Part shown: positions 24,059 to 31,879 of the stretch, piece by piece | Layout of the letters: each line of letters opens with the position of its first letter | Numbering within the stretch: the first letter of the stretch is position 1 | From: Thiotrichaceae bacterium | GTDB lineage: Bacteria > Pseudomonadota > Gammaproteobacteria > Beggiatoales > Beggiatoaceae | Assembly: GCA_011391085.1 (NCBI GenBank) | Contig: JAABRD010000054.1 | Location: 1-36,203 of the forward strand | Reading direction: 5' to 3' | Length of the DNA: 36,203 bases | Notes under the pieces: model-generated | What the model was told of the DNA's origin: nothing | The model's database searches: none | The model's input: only the letters and a program-made list of their open reading frames with translations | Position numbers and translations under genes: made by a program

Positions 24059-24143
24059 AGGTGGACTAGAGGCTTTAGCCGGTGGACGCAGAACAGAATT
24101 GAAATCACCGTGCCTCCCTCCGGCTGAAGCCTCTAGTCCACCT
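24059..24143. repeat. Family E palindromic element
   Basis: AGGTGGACTAGAGGCTTTAG and CTGAAGCCTCTAGTCCACCT are arms around the conserved loop CAGAACAGAATTGAAATC. A partial copy (GTAAGCCTCTAGTCC) is near 24192-24206. Confidence 0.8.
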
Positions 24144-24242
24144 GTCGATTTATTTCAGGGGCTGTTTTCCTTAACTGAATGGCATGGGGGCGTAAGCCTC
24201 TAGTCCATCGCTATTTTAATTCTTTGGCCATGTTTTTTGAAG

Positions 24243-24261
24243 AAACTAAGTTTCTTAGTTT
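24243..24261. promoter_or_regulatory. Short hairpin or operator before FlgO-like gene
   Basis: AAACTAAG and CTTAGTTT are perfect inverted repeats with three bases between them, 21 bases upstream of the start at 24283. It could be a leader hairpin or a binding site. Confidence 0.35.
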
Positions 24262-24282
24262 GTACAACATCACCGAATATTT

Positions 24283-24876
24283 ATGAACAATATACTAATT
24301 TTTCCAATTTTTACCTTATTCCTGCTAAGTGTCACCTTAACCGGTTGCATACATCGGTACGCTTTTGGTGATTGTACGCAACGAATCAAAACGGGGGAAT
24401 GTTATCAAACCTTTTCTCAAGATGCTGATTTGACTATGACGAGTTTTGCAGCGGCTGACCACCTGATGCGAAATGGGTTGATGGACTTATCACCGCATTC
24501 CCGGCTTCTCGTCACTACCGTTGCAGATATTGATAACTTAACCGACAGCACGCCGTTAGGACGCTTGGTGGGGGAACAACTGGCAGTTCGGTTTGCCCAA
24601 AAAGGCTATACCGTTACGGAAGCAAAGTTGTATAATCATATTATCTTAATGCCCTACCGCGGTGAATTTGTCTTGACTCGCTATTTACGTGAAACAGGTT
24701 TGGCACAAACAGCAGATATTGCCGTCGCAGGCACGTATGCGGTAGGCAAAGATACAGTCTATGTCACTTTAAAAATGCTGGACTGTCAAACCAGTAAAGT
24801 CATAGCTTCTCATGCTTATACTTTACCTATTGGACCTAACACATATACCTTGTTACAACGACCAACTTGGTGGTAA
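24283..24876 (+). CDS. FlgO-like lipoprotein
   Basis: A 197-residue protein with a lipoprotein signal peptide (hydrophobic 4-19, lipobox LTGC with Cys22). The mature part resembles the FlgO domain: RLLVTTVADIDNLTDSTPLGRLVGEQLAVRFAQKGYTVTEAKL, then GEFVLTRYLRE, AQTADIAVAGTYAVG, YVTLKMLDCQTSKVIASHAYTLPIG. FlgO in Vibrio is an outer-membrane lipoprotein needed for flagellar stability, but similar domains occur in non-flagellar settings and no flagellar gene is near. The following AAA ATPase gene begins three bases after the stop, an unusual pairing of an exported and a cytoplasmic protein. Confidence 0.82.
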   Translation: MNNILIFPIFTLFLLSVTLTGCIHRYAFGDCTQRIKTGECYQTFSQDADLTMTSFAAADHLMRNGLMDLSPHSRLLVTTVADIDNLTDSTPLGRLVGEQLAVRFAQKGYTVTEAKLYNHIILMPYRGEFVLTRYLRETGLAQTADIAVAGTYAVGKDTVYVTLKMLDCQTSKVIASHAYTLPIGPNTYTLLQRPTWW

Positions 24877-24879
24877 TTT

Positions 24880-26064
24880 ATGAGAATCGAATCTATTCGC
24901 CTGAAAAATTTTCGCATGTTTCGCGATGTCACTCTTGACCATTTACCCAACTTCTGTGTTTTCGTAGGCGCCAATGGGACCGGAAAAAGTAGTCTCTTTG
25001 GCCTTTTTGGCTTCTTACGCGATGCCCTCACTTACAATGTGAAAGAGGCACTTGCGAAACGCGGTGGTTTTAAAGAAGTTGCCAACCGACAGTCCCAAGG
25101 TGCAATAGAAATTGAACTCAAATTTCGGGATTTGAAAAGCACTTCAGCGGTGGTCACTTACTTGCTAGTCATCGACTTGCTGGATCAACGTCCTGTCATC
25201 CAACGGGAATTGTTAAAATACCGTCCTAGCCCACGTGGTGGCGGTTCTAAACATTTTGTTGACTTCAGTCTCGGTAACGGGTTTGCCATTCCAGAAAAAG
25301 TTTCCAAGAACCAAAAGGAGGTGAATCAGGAACCTATCGAACAACAGTTGGAATCTCCAGATTTGTTGGCCCTGAAAGGACTTGGGCAGTTTCAGCAATT
25401 CAAAGTCGCCAGTGAAATTCGGCGGTTCATAGAAAATTGGCATATTTCTGACTTTCAACGGAGTGAAGTACGAATGAGTGAACGGGCAATTGGGTATGAT
25501 GAACATTTGTCTTGCCAAGGCGATAATCTGGCTTTGTTTGCCCGTTACTTACAAGAGAATCAACCGGAGACCTATAAGAAAATCATGCGGGAACTGACTG
25601 GGCGAGTCCCAGGTTTCTCTCACATTGAAACGATTTTAGAGGGAGAACGCATTTATTTGAAACTGTGGCAAACGGCTTTTTCCGAACCATTTCTTCTCTG
25701 GCAGGTATCCGCTGGTACCTTGACATTGTTTGCATATTCGTTATTGTTGCACGACCCCAAGCCGCATTCGTTACTGTGTGTTGAGGAACCCGAAAAACAA
25801 ATTTATCCGGACCTGTTAATGGGGTTGGCCGACGAATTTCGTTCTTACACCAAAAAAAGCGCACAGGTGTTTGTTTCCACTCATGCCCCAGCCTTTTTAG
25901 ATGGTGTTCATCTGGATGAAATTTTTTGGTTAACTCATCAAGAAGACGGTAGTTCCCAAGTGCATAGTGCCACCGATAACCATCTTCTGAAAAGTTTGAC
26001 TCAGGTAGGTGACTTGCCAGGAGAATTATGGTCTCAAGGCTTCTTTCGCGGGGCCCATCCCTAA
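24880..26064 (+). CDS. AAA family ATPase (SMC/RecF-like, AAA_21)
   Basis: A 394-residue ATPase with MRIESIRLKNFRMFRDV, Walker A FVGANGTGKSSLF, a signature-like SAGTLTLFAYSLLL, Walker B SLLCVEEPEKQIYPDLL and a switch histidine in VFVSTHAPAFLDG. Such ABC-type AAA proteins occur in anti-phage and DNA-repair operons, often followed by a DUF4276 or nuclease partner. The protein ends in GDLPGELWSQGFFRGAHP, the tail style of those paired ATPases as I recall them, yet 476 bases without a gene follow, so the effector is missing or lost. The start is three bases after the FlgO-like gene. Confidence 0.88.
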   Translation: MRIESIRLKNFRMFRDVTLDHLPNFCVFVGANGTGKSSLFGLFGFLRDALTYNVKEALAKRGGFKEVANRQSQGAIEIELKFRDLKSTSAVVTYLLVIDLLDQRPVIQRELLKYRPSPRGGGSKHFVDFSLGNGFAIPEKVSKNQKEVNQEPIEQQLESPDLLALKGLGQFQQFKVASEIRRFIENWHISDFQRSEVRMSERAIGYDEHLSCQGDNLALFARYLQENQPETYKKIMRELTGRVPGFSHIETILEGERIYLKLWQTAFSEPFLLWQVSAGTLTLFAYSLLLHDPKPHSLLCVEEPEKQIYPDLLMGLADEFRSYTKKSAQVFVSTHAPAFLDGVHLDEIFWLTHQEDGSSQVHSATDNHLLKSLTQVGDLPGELWSQGFFRGAHP

Positions 26065-26540
26065 ATAAACAGGAGTCCGAAGTGCAGCTTTGTCCGTCAC
26101 TTGGTTGTTACATTACCTGATCATGGACCACTAAAGCAATAGTTAGGACCATTTTTAATTAGGTTAAATGAGACATGACAACCCGTTGATTTCACCAAAC
26201 TGAATTAAATTGAACTCCAGCGGTCAGCCAAGTGGTATTTAATTGGATGGCGTTAAATCAAGCTGTTACAGTGCTTGGGTTTAGGTTCCCAAAAACGGTC
26301 CGAACTATTGTAAAGAACTATTTGGAGAAACAGACAGAGACTGACAGAAAATGGTTAGTCTGCCTTTGAGAGTGATTCAAGAGATGAATGGATAGTCAGT
26401 TTGAAAGACATCTCCTTGACACAGAAAAGTAAAAATACTCCCTGTCCTGTTAGTTAAGGAGGGTATCTGGTTTTAATACTGGGCAGGCTAAACATCATCG
26501 AGGTTTGATTGGATGAAGACGTGATAGGCTGGTGTTGAGA
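26065..26540. other. Gene-free stretch after the AAA ATPase
   Basis: I see no convincing gene. It begins with an AGGAGTCCGAAGTGCAGCTT fragment of the terminator-like hairpin family. On the plus strand about 50 codons stay open around 26220-26368, with a possible start at 26246, reading LNQAVTVLGFRFPKTVR, too short and unsupported to call; it may be a remnant of a lost gene. Confidence 0.4.
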
Positions 26541-27200
26541 TTAATACTCGATAGCGAGGGAACTTTGACTGGCGGTAGCGGGGAGAAGTTGCCAACCTTT
26601 GGCGGCGATAATCAGACGATTACATACTCTGGTGTCAAAGTATTTACGGTCCGTCAGATGTTTGGGAAGTTGCACTACCATTTCGCTGGCACCGAACGTT
26701 TTGACATGACATCCGTTCAGTTCTTTAGCCAGTTCTGGGGCCACTGGGACGAGGAGTTTTAAGTCTTTGAGACGATTCACAATCAAACTGGTTTTCTGGT
26801 AGTTATCCAAAGACTCAGGGGAAGCCATCAGTTTGGCTAAATAGGAGTCGACGTCAATAGAAGTTAGCCAATGTTTTTTGAAAGAGGTGATATATTTATA
26901 GATACCCCAATCAGTAAAGGTATCTATTCTGCCGCCTGGCCCAAATTCCATGCGGATAAAACGACCATCTTGGTGGCGTAAATCACATTCCAGACCGTGA
27001 AAGAAGTATTTCCACTGTTTGTTTGAAAGGTAGCCATGTTGCGGCAATTTACCGTTTATCCAATGGTAAAAAATATTTTGAGGTTCCAAACGGAACGTTT
27101 TCGAGAGAAGGTGGATAAGTTTCTGTTTTTCTTGTAAAGCCTCTTGGCAAGCGGTTAATACGTTTAATTCTACTGAAGTCAAATTCATCATGATAGACAT
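26541..27200 (-). CDS. DUF6896-like protein
   Basis: A 219-residue cytoplasmic protein. The middle stretch FFHGLECDLRHQDGRFIRMEFGPGGRIDTFTDWGIYKYI (given here only as landmarks FFHGLECDL, MEFGPGGRIDTF and DWGIYKYI) resembles DUF6896 proteins, which have a short His-Gly-x-x-C/V...D/E-F-G-P-x-G-x-x-D-x-F motif and often sit near toxin or secretion loci. The N-terminal 50 residues are helical. Three possible starts (27200, 27191, 27188) cannot be separated. No enzymatic motif is clear. It is solitary. Confidence 0.55.
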   Translation of the reverse strand: MSIMMNLTSVELNVLTACQEALQEKQKLIHLLSKTFRLEPQNIFYHWINGKLPQHGYLSNKQWKYFFHGLECDLRHQDGRFIRMEFGPGGRIDTFTDWGIYKYITSFKKHWLTSIDVDSYLAKLMASPESLDNYQKTSLIVNRLKDLKLLVPVAPELAKELNGCHVKTFGASEMVVQLPKHLTDRKYFDTRVCNRLIIAAKGWQLLPATASQSSLAIEY

Positions 27201-27263
27201 TCTAAATCTCGGTGGTGAGGAGTGTTTTGGATTAAAGGGTAATTGGTTACTTGACAGTTATTT

Positions 27264-27570
27264 GAGATTTACGTGGCGGTTTTGGTAACGGTTTGATTTT
27301 ACCCCCCTTCCCCCCGTACACGGGCACTGCCATTAAGTTAAGGGAAACTCCGTTGGAGTGGAGGCTTTAGCCGGCCGGCGGTAGGTACACTCGATGCCTC
27401 AAGAGAGGGGGGGCGCCTACCGCCGGCCGGCTAAAGCCTCCACTCCAGCGTACCTTAACTTAATGGCATTGCCTGTACATGGGGGAATCACTCCCCCGTA
27501 CAGGGGTGGAATCACTCCCTCCCCGCGTGCGGGTTGGGGTGGGGTAATTACTATCTGTTACGTAAATCCT
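27264..27570. repeat. Family C element interrupted by family D
   Basis: The left part (GATTTACGTGGCGGTTTTGG...TTTGATTTTACCCCCC) and right part (GTACAGGGG...GTTACGTAAATCCT) align with the ends of the family C copies at 8659 and 10115. Between them at 27328-27468 is a family D element. Two CCCCCGTACACGGG-type blocks remain on the right. Confidence 0.65.
27328..27468. repeat. Family D palindromic element
   Basis: Ends TGCCATTAAGTTAAGG and CCTTAACTTAATGGCA. Inner arms GGAGTGGAGGCTTTAGCCGG and CCGGCTAAAGCCTCCACTCC surround a loop. It closely matches 11810-11954 and is nested in a family C element. Confidence 0.8.
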
Positions 27571-27601
27571 GATTTATTTACCAAGGTTGAAACATCCAAA
27601 C

Positions 27602-28021
27602 TCAAAGGAGGACGTCTTTTATTATTTTCGTCCATAACCGTGGGTCATTATTGTCTTCCTTACAACCGTAAGGTGGAATAATGATATAGTGTTGTTCCAA
27701 CTGGTTTTTTAGCGCGGCGTCGTATTGGTAGGAGTCATCATCAATGAGATATTCCACCCGGATTTTTCTTATATCCTTCCAGAGTTCAGAAATGTCATCC
27801 CAAGAATAGGTTTCAAAGAAGTATTGACTCAAACCAAAATGGAGGATTTTGTCAAGGTAACTGCGTTGGCTGGAGGTCCACAGAATCAGTTGGTAATGTT
27901 TGTCGAGTTCTTCGAGAAGTTCCAGACATCCATTTCTGATGTTAAATCCAATGAGAGAGTTTGAATCAGTGATAGCCGTACCCAGGGTTTCGTCTAAGTC
28001 AAAAGCAATTCTGCGCTTCAT
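27602..28021 (-). CDS. HAD-superfamily hydrolase (NIF/FCP type)
   Basis: A 139-residue small HAD protein. Motif I is FDLDETLG with the nucleophile Asp and the acid Asp two residues on; motif II is ILWTSS; motif III/IV is a Lys in the SELWKDIRKIR region and YLIDDD. It resembles the minimal catalytic fold of the NIF/FCP phosphatases and bacterial homologues, and may dephosphorylate a protein or small molecule. Directly upstream of its start lies a 79-nt three-way-junction sequence. No Shine-Dalgarno sequence is seen. Confidence 0.8.
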   Translation of the reverse strand: MKRRIAFDLDETLGTAITDSNSLIGFNIRNGCLELLEELDKHYQLILWTSSQRSYLDKILHFGLSQYFFETYSWDDISELWKDIRKIRVEYLIDDDSYQYDAALKNQLEQHYIIIPPYGCKEDNNDPRLWTKIIKDVLL

Positions 28022-28031
28022 AGATAAGTGT

Positions 28032-28110
28032 TTTAAGTATCTAAATCCCGTAAGAGGCGGTCCTTTCGAACACGCCGGGAAGTACCTTTACATGAGGTAA
28101 GATACTTAAA
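28032..28110 (-). ncRNA. Three-way-junction element before HAD gene
   Basis: An outer 11-bp perfect stem, TTTAAGTATCT (28032-28042) with AGATACTTAAA (28100-28110), encloses two more stems: CCC plus GGCG (28047-28049, 28056-28059) with CGCC plus GGG (28073-28079), and TACCT with AGGTA (28083-28087, 28095-28099). All three pair at once without overlap. On the minus strand it ends ten bases before the HAD start, so it could be a structured leader. It could equally be a mobile palindrome or act on either strand. No known RNA family is recognised. Confidence 0.45.
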
Positions 28111-28172
28111 GAACAAATTGATTTTTCAGAATAAACTAACACGCGGGTGTTGAAAACAGTCAGTCTATTCTA

Positions 28173-28281
28173 GGCTTTCCAGATAGCTTTCCTAAAGATG
28201 GGTTAGTATTTAACCCTCTCGGTTCTCGTTCCCCGCTTCTAAAGGGAGAATGAGAACAAAGTTTAGGAAAGCCAGAAAGCC
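28173..28281. repeat. Second three-way-junction inverted repeat
   Basis: Outer arms GGCTTT...GCTTTCCTAAA (28173-28196) pair with TTTAGGAAAGC...AAAGCC (28262-28281). Inside are GGTTA/TAACC (28201-28215) and GTTCTCGTTCCC with GGGAGAATGAGAAC (28222-28257). It has no coding signal. Confidence 0.55.
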
Positions 28282-28349
28282 AGATGTCATTTGGAGGTAA
28301 ATTATTGTTGAGGAAAAGATATAATTGAATGTCTTGTGTCTGCCTCAAC

Positions 28350-28679
28350 CTAGTCAATGATATTCATATTTTCTCGCAGGAAGGTAGGAATATCCTTATT
28401 GCCCTTATCTATAATAACGATTTGGGCAGGTGGTATGTCAATACCGATTTGTTCCGCGGCATAATATCTGTGATTTCCATTAGCCAAATATCTGTTGCCT
28501 TGAACTTCCCATATTTCAATAAAACCGTCATTTTCCTTTGCTTTTTCCCAGTCAAATTTGCCTTCCTCCATTTTTTGTATCATTGAGTCTAAGATTTCTT
28601 TAGTTAGATCGGGTTGCAGTGAACCAATGACATTCAAACTGTTTGGGTGGACAGCTTTTTTGATGATAAATTTTATCAC
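28350..28679 (-). CDS. ParB/Srx-like domain protein
   Basis: A 109-residue protein whose second half, IWEVQGNRYLANGNHRYYAAEQIGIDIPPAQIVII, has the GNHRYYAA motif of ParB N-terminal/sulfiredoxin-like folds (nucleotide-binding G-x-H-R). The N-terminal half holds a helix-rich EILDSMIQKMEEGKFDWEKA that sets a residue to be processed, as in toxin-type ParB domains. The start at 28679 is a GTG without a clear Shine-Dalgarno sequence. It stands alone, with no ParA and no partition site, so a chromosome-partition role is unlikely; nuclease, CTPase or immunity-related roles are open. Confidence 0.55.
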   Translation of the reverse strand: MIKFIIKKAVHPNSLNVIGSLQPDLTKEILDSMIQKMEEGKFDWEKAKENDGFIEIWEVQGNRYLANGNHRYYAAEQIGIDIPPAQIVIIDKGNKDIPTFLRENMNIID

Positions 28680-28827
28680 TGAAGAATAATATATAACATT
28701 TACTAAGGGAACAAAGAACGCATAAGAACCAGTGTATCTTTAAAGTTGAATTGTAAATGTTGAATTGTCTAATTTGCAACACCATAATTTGTGCTACTTT
28801 AAAAGTTTCTCAATCTTTCAGGAGTCT

Positions 28828-28862
28828 AAAGCGAAGCTTTGTCTTTAGCAAAGCTTCGCTTT
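28828..28862. terminator. Perfect 14-bp stem-loop
   Basis: AAAGCGAAGCTTTG and CAAAGCTTCGCTTT pair perfectly around TCTTTAG. It belongs to the AGGAGTCCAAAGC hairpin family and lies 92 bases past the 3' end of the GT4 gene, whose transcript it may end. Confidence 0.55.
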
Positions 28863-28953
28863 GGAGTTATGGCAAAGCTTTTCCTGGCAAAGTTTCAACA
28901 AAATAATGGGCTTTTTTAGGACCAGGCACTGCGATATAAGTGGAGTGCAAATC

Positions 28954-30177
28954 TTAATTTCTCAAGCGGTTTTGAAAAATTTTTGCAAGTTGAATCACAT
29001 TCTTTTGTAATTCATACTCTTGTAAAATTTTATCACGTCCCGCCTGGCCAATTTGGCGACGTAACTGAGGGTTATCCATGAGTAAAGCAATGGCCTGGGT
29101 CAAACTTTCTACGTCACTGGGGGGCACTAAAATGCCTTGACCTTGACCCATTAATTCTGGAATCCCAGTAATATGTGTGCTAATACAAGGAATTTCCATC
29201 ACCATCGCCTCCATCAAGACCACGGGAATGCCTTCGGCAAAACTGGCTATCGCAAACACATCGGTTTGATGGTAAAATTCTTGAATATGTTCCTGATTCA
29301 CGGCGCCTGCAAAGACAATGTGGTGACTCAACCCTTGTTGATTCACATACTCTTGCAAAGTCTGTCGATCAGGTCCTTCCCCAACAAAACGTAAGCGCAC
29401 CTCCCGGCCTTGGGCCAGCAGACGGGCAACCGCTTGAATTAAAATGAATTGTCCTTTAGCAGGCACCAGCCGCCCCACACAAAGAACCTCAAAAGGCGCA
29501 GGAGAATCCCGATAGGGACAAGGGGTAAAAGTGGATGGATCAACGCCTAACCGGTTTAGTTCGAATTTATCCCAACAAGAAGGTGAAGACAACATCATCA
29601 ATTGACTGCGGGCAAAATAACTGATGCAACAGATAAAGGCCGCTTCTTGAATTTTCTGAGATAAATAGTTACCCGACGTCTCATAAAACTCATTGGGACC
29701 ATGAACCGTGATTGAAAAAGTAATCGGGAAAGTACGTTTGGCAATGAGGGCCACCGTCGCCGCAGCCATTGGAATATGGACATGAACATGCGTCAATTGA
29801 TGAGAACGCATCCAATGCCCTAACATCACCGCCTCGACAAAATAAAAAATGCCATAGAGAACCTTTTTTAAATCCCATTGCCCTAAACTGACGGCAAATG
29901 CAAATCCACGTAAATAACTGAAAGGACGAGTGAACAAGGTATAGAAATGGGCTTTCAGTGCGCCAATAAGCCCAGCCGGCTTGATATAAAAAGTCTGGTC
30001 TGCCTCCTCACATTCTGCTTTTGTCAATTGTTCAGACCTACGGTCCGGGGCATTGATGGAAGCCACTTGAATATGTAAACCAAGGGCGCGTAAATGGCGG
30101 ACTTCGCGCAAAATAAACGTGTGAGAAATGGCTGGATATTGGCTAATCAAATAGGCAAGACGAAGGGGTTGAGTCAT
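28954..30177 (-). CDS. GT4 family glycosyltransferase
   Basis: A 407-residue GT-B enzyme of the GT4 family. The N-terminal acceptor domain starts LRLAYLISQYPAISHTFILREV and has HVHVHIPMAAATVA and ITVHGPNEFYE; the C-terminal donor domain has EVLCVGRLVPAKGQFILIQA, LRFVGEGPDRQTL and FAIASFAEGIPVVLMEAMVMEIPCI, with the EX7E-type motif formed by the Glu residues around AEGIPVVLMEAM. It resembles colanic-acid or exopolysaccharide transferases and should add a sugar retaining its anomeric form, at the membrane. No cluster partners are adjacent. No Shine-Dalgarno sequence precedes the start. Confidence 0.92.
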   Translation of the reverse strand: MTQPLRLAYLISQYPAISHTFILREVRHLRALGLHIQVASINAPDRRSEQLTKAECEEADQTFYIKPAGLIGALKAHFYTLFTRPFSYLRGFAFAVSLGQWDLKKVLYGIFYFVEAVMLGHWMRSHQLTHVHVHIPMAAATVALIAKRTFPITFSITVHGPNEFYETSGNYLSQKIQEAAFICCISYFARSQLMMLSSPSCWDKFELNRLGVDPSTFTPCPYRDSPAPFEVLCVGRLVPAKGQFILIQAVARLLAQGREVRLRFVGEGPDRQTLQEYVNQQGLSHHIVFAGAVNQEHIQEFYHQTDVFAIASFAEGIPVVLMEAMVMEIPCISTHITGIPELMGQGQGILVPPSDVESLTQAIALLMDNPQLRRQIGQAGRDKILQEYELQKNVIQLAKIFQNRLRN

Positions 30178-30531
30178 GGTAATATTACATCTTTTAAAGA
30201 AACGGTAGAATTTGCATTTTCAACTATGGACAAGTATGACTGGATTTTGTTTTATAGTCAAGTTGTTTGGGAAAAAATTTGTGTAGGATGGTCAAACGTC
30301 CTGAATAATTTATCTTGAAGGACTGGTTAAGTTAGAATAAAATAGGTGAGTAGGATGATTTCTACAAAGCCATAAACAACAAATGTTCTATGGTTTGAGA
30401 AGAACAGTTTTTAGCAAACGTAGGGCACAACGCCTTGCGTCAGGCACCGGTTCAGGTGGAATTTATTTTGCACCTACGCCGGTTGCACTTTAACTCAAAC
30501 ATGACATGAACCAATTAGGAGATTCTAAATT
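30178..30531. other. Intergenic with possible promoter and hairpin
   Basis: No gene is seen. TTGAAG (30315-30320) and TAAAAT (30338-30343), 17 bases apart, make a possible plus-strand promoter. ACCGG...AGGTG (30446-30458) and CACCT...CCGGT (30471-30483) form a hairpin with a symmetric internal loop, 48 bases before the gene at 30532. Confidence 0.4.
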
Positions 30532-30993
30532 ATGTCACACATTACCACAGATAGAGAATTTAAAAAATCTCTCAACTCTCTCACCATTGTGCAACAACGG
30601 GTGATAGGGGCACTGTTTGTCAAAAATGTGCTACACCTTTGTAAGGATTACCGGATTGAAAAGGCCGTCGAAGTTGCGAAAAATTCACATATCACGGGTG
30701 ATGAGTTGGTCGCTGTATATAAGGCGGCCAAATCGGCGAGTGTGGAAACTTTTACACAGTGTGGAAAAGATGCGGACTGGTTAGGGCAAGCCAGTCATTT
30801 TGTAGCCGCCGCCGGCACAGCTTGTGTGATGCCCCCGGACTCACTCAAACCCACCGATAATCTGGCTTGGAATGCCGCCATGCAAGCCCGCATGGCTAGA
30901 ACTTTTGAGACCATTGCAGCCGGTGAAGGTTCTGAAAATCAAGAAACGCAACAGCAATATGAAATATTGGAGAATTTTTTGAGGAGTATTTAA
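30532..30993 (+). CDS. Small helical protein, unknown function
   Basis: A 153-residue soluble protein I cannot assign. It looks all-alpha: LTIVQQRVIGALFVKNVLHLC, a lysine-rich turn KDYRIEKAVEVAKN, and ELVAVYKAAKSASVETFTQCG, then a conserved-looking WLGQASHFVAAAGTACV and AWNAAMQARMARTFETI. No signal peptide, no metal motif and no helix-turn-helix are clear. TTAGGAG ten bases before the ATG is a good ribosome binding site. It is flanked by repeats and is solitary. Confidence 0.75.
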   Translation: MSHITTDREFKKSLNSLTIVQQRVIGALFVKNVLHLCKDYRIEKAVEVAKNSHITGDELVAVYKAAKSASVETFTQCGKDADWLGQASHFVAAAGTACVMPPDSLKPTDNLAWNAAMQARMARTFETIAAGEGSENQETQQQYEILENFLRSI

Positions 30994-31015
30994 TGTGAGG
31001 GGGAATCACTTTCCG

Positions 31016-31038
31016 GTAGTGATGAAGTGTGGGTGATA
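31016..31038. mobile_element. Family A half element
   Basis: GGTAGTGATGAAGTGTGGGTGAT matches one family A end with a few changes. The opposite end is missing; a family B element follows six bases later and may have replaced it. Confidence 0.55.
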
Positions 31039-31044
31039 GAAGTT

Positions 31045-31148
31045 ATAGTGATATTCACTTGTTCTTGTACCCCCCCAGCCCCCCGTACACGGGGGGAGTG
31101 ACCCCCCCTGCGTGCGGGGGGAGTACAAAAATAAATGAATATTACTAT
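31045..31148. repeat. Family B element, 104-bp copy
   Basis: Ends ATAGTGATATTC and GAATATTACTAT, then CTTGTACCCCCCC and GGGGGGAGTACAA with a short C/G core. It is about 60 bp shorter than the copy at 16844. Confidence 0.75.
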
Positions 31149-31154
31149 AAAGGC

Positions 31155-31182
31155 ACTGGCAGTCTCTCTACGGACTGCCAGT
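31155..31182. terminator. Perfect 10-bp hairpin over a gene end
   Basis: ACTGGCAGTC and GACTGCCAGT pair around TCTCTACG. The stop codon of the minus-strand gene at 31168 falls inside it, so the last residues of that protein are encoded by the repeat. Confidence 0.5.
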
Positions 31183-31830
31183 CCTCACCTGTCCCCCAGA
31201 TTTCATCTTTATCAGATTTTGTTTCAACACCTTCAAAATTCTGAAAATGTCAAAAATCTCCTCTTTGGTCGCCGAATAGTTTTCACTCAGACAATATTGC
31301 TTGCCCTGCAACACCATGAAAAACCAGTTTCTGCCACGGACATAACAACCATAAATCGGTCTTTGGCCGGTATTTAACTCCTGGGCCACTAGCATCGCGG
31401 CTAACGCCTGGGCCGCCGGGTCGCCTTCGGCATCCTTCTCCTTTTTATATTCTTGGAAACAAAAATAGGGAATCTCAGGTTCACGTTTGCCACTGGCAAT
31501 CATACCATCTGGTTTGCCAGACATTTTGATTCCTTCTACCACTCCCGTGAGAGTTCTACCAGCAAAGGCATTAAAGTGGTCACTGCTAAAATTGACAAAC
31601 GTGAACAGCGGGCCAATGAAGTGTAAAGCCAGTTCTTGTTCATTCCAATCGTCCACATGATCAATCAATAGTTCACGCAGGGCCTGCAAATTGAAACGTT
31701 CCATCTCAGTCAAGTCGGCAGAAGCAGATAACCAACGTTGCAAAACGGCATGAGTTCTGGTTTGACGCAGACCAAACGTTTTATCAAGTTTTTGTAAAGT
31801 ACATTCTTGAAAGGTTAAGTAGTTGATCAT
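31168..31830 (-). CDS. PD-(D/E)XK-like nuclease-fold protein
   Basis: A 220-residue protein. The core GKPDGMIASGKREPEIPYFCFQEYKKEKD (landmarks KPDGMIA and FQEYKKE) has the spacing of a PD-(D/E)XK site: Asp in PDG, then Glu and Lys in E-Y-K, followed by a helix DPAAQALAAMLVAQ. Proteins of this layout occur as solitary genes in filamentous bacteria and are thought to be restriction-like nucleases or their relatives; activity is unproven. The C-terminal seven residues come from a repeat hairpin. The ATG at 31830 follows TTCATTACTCATTATTAACTCA, heptad-like and without a Shine-Dalgarno sequence. Confidence 0.62.
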   Translation of the reverse strand: MINYLTFQECTLQKLDKTFGLRQTRTHAVLQRWLSASADLTEMERFNLQALRELLIDHVDDWNEQELALHFIGPLFTFVNFSSDHFNAFAGRTLTGVVEGIKMSGKPDGMIASGKREPEIPYFCFQEYKKEKDAEGDPAAQALAAMLVAQELNTGQRPIYGCYVRGRNWFFMVLQGKQYCLSENYSATKEEIFDIFRILKVLKQNLIKMKSGGQVRTGSP

Positions 31831-31879
31831 TGAGTTAATAATGAGTAATGAACCTATTCTAAAAGTTAACGCTGGACTA

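Noticed and set aside
26220-26368. Small gene on the plus strand
   Set aside because: About 50 open codons with a coding-like look but no SD, no upstream continuation and no recognisable match; at most a remnant.
28160-28357. 65-residue minus-strand protein
   Set aside because: It lies over the second three-way-junction repeat and has no homology or start signal.
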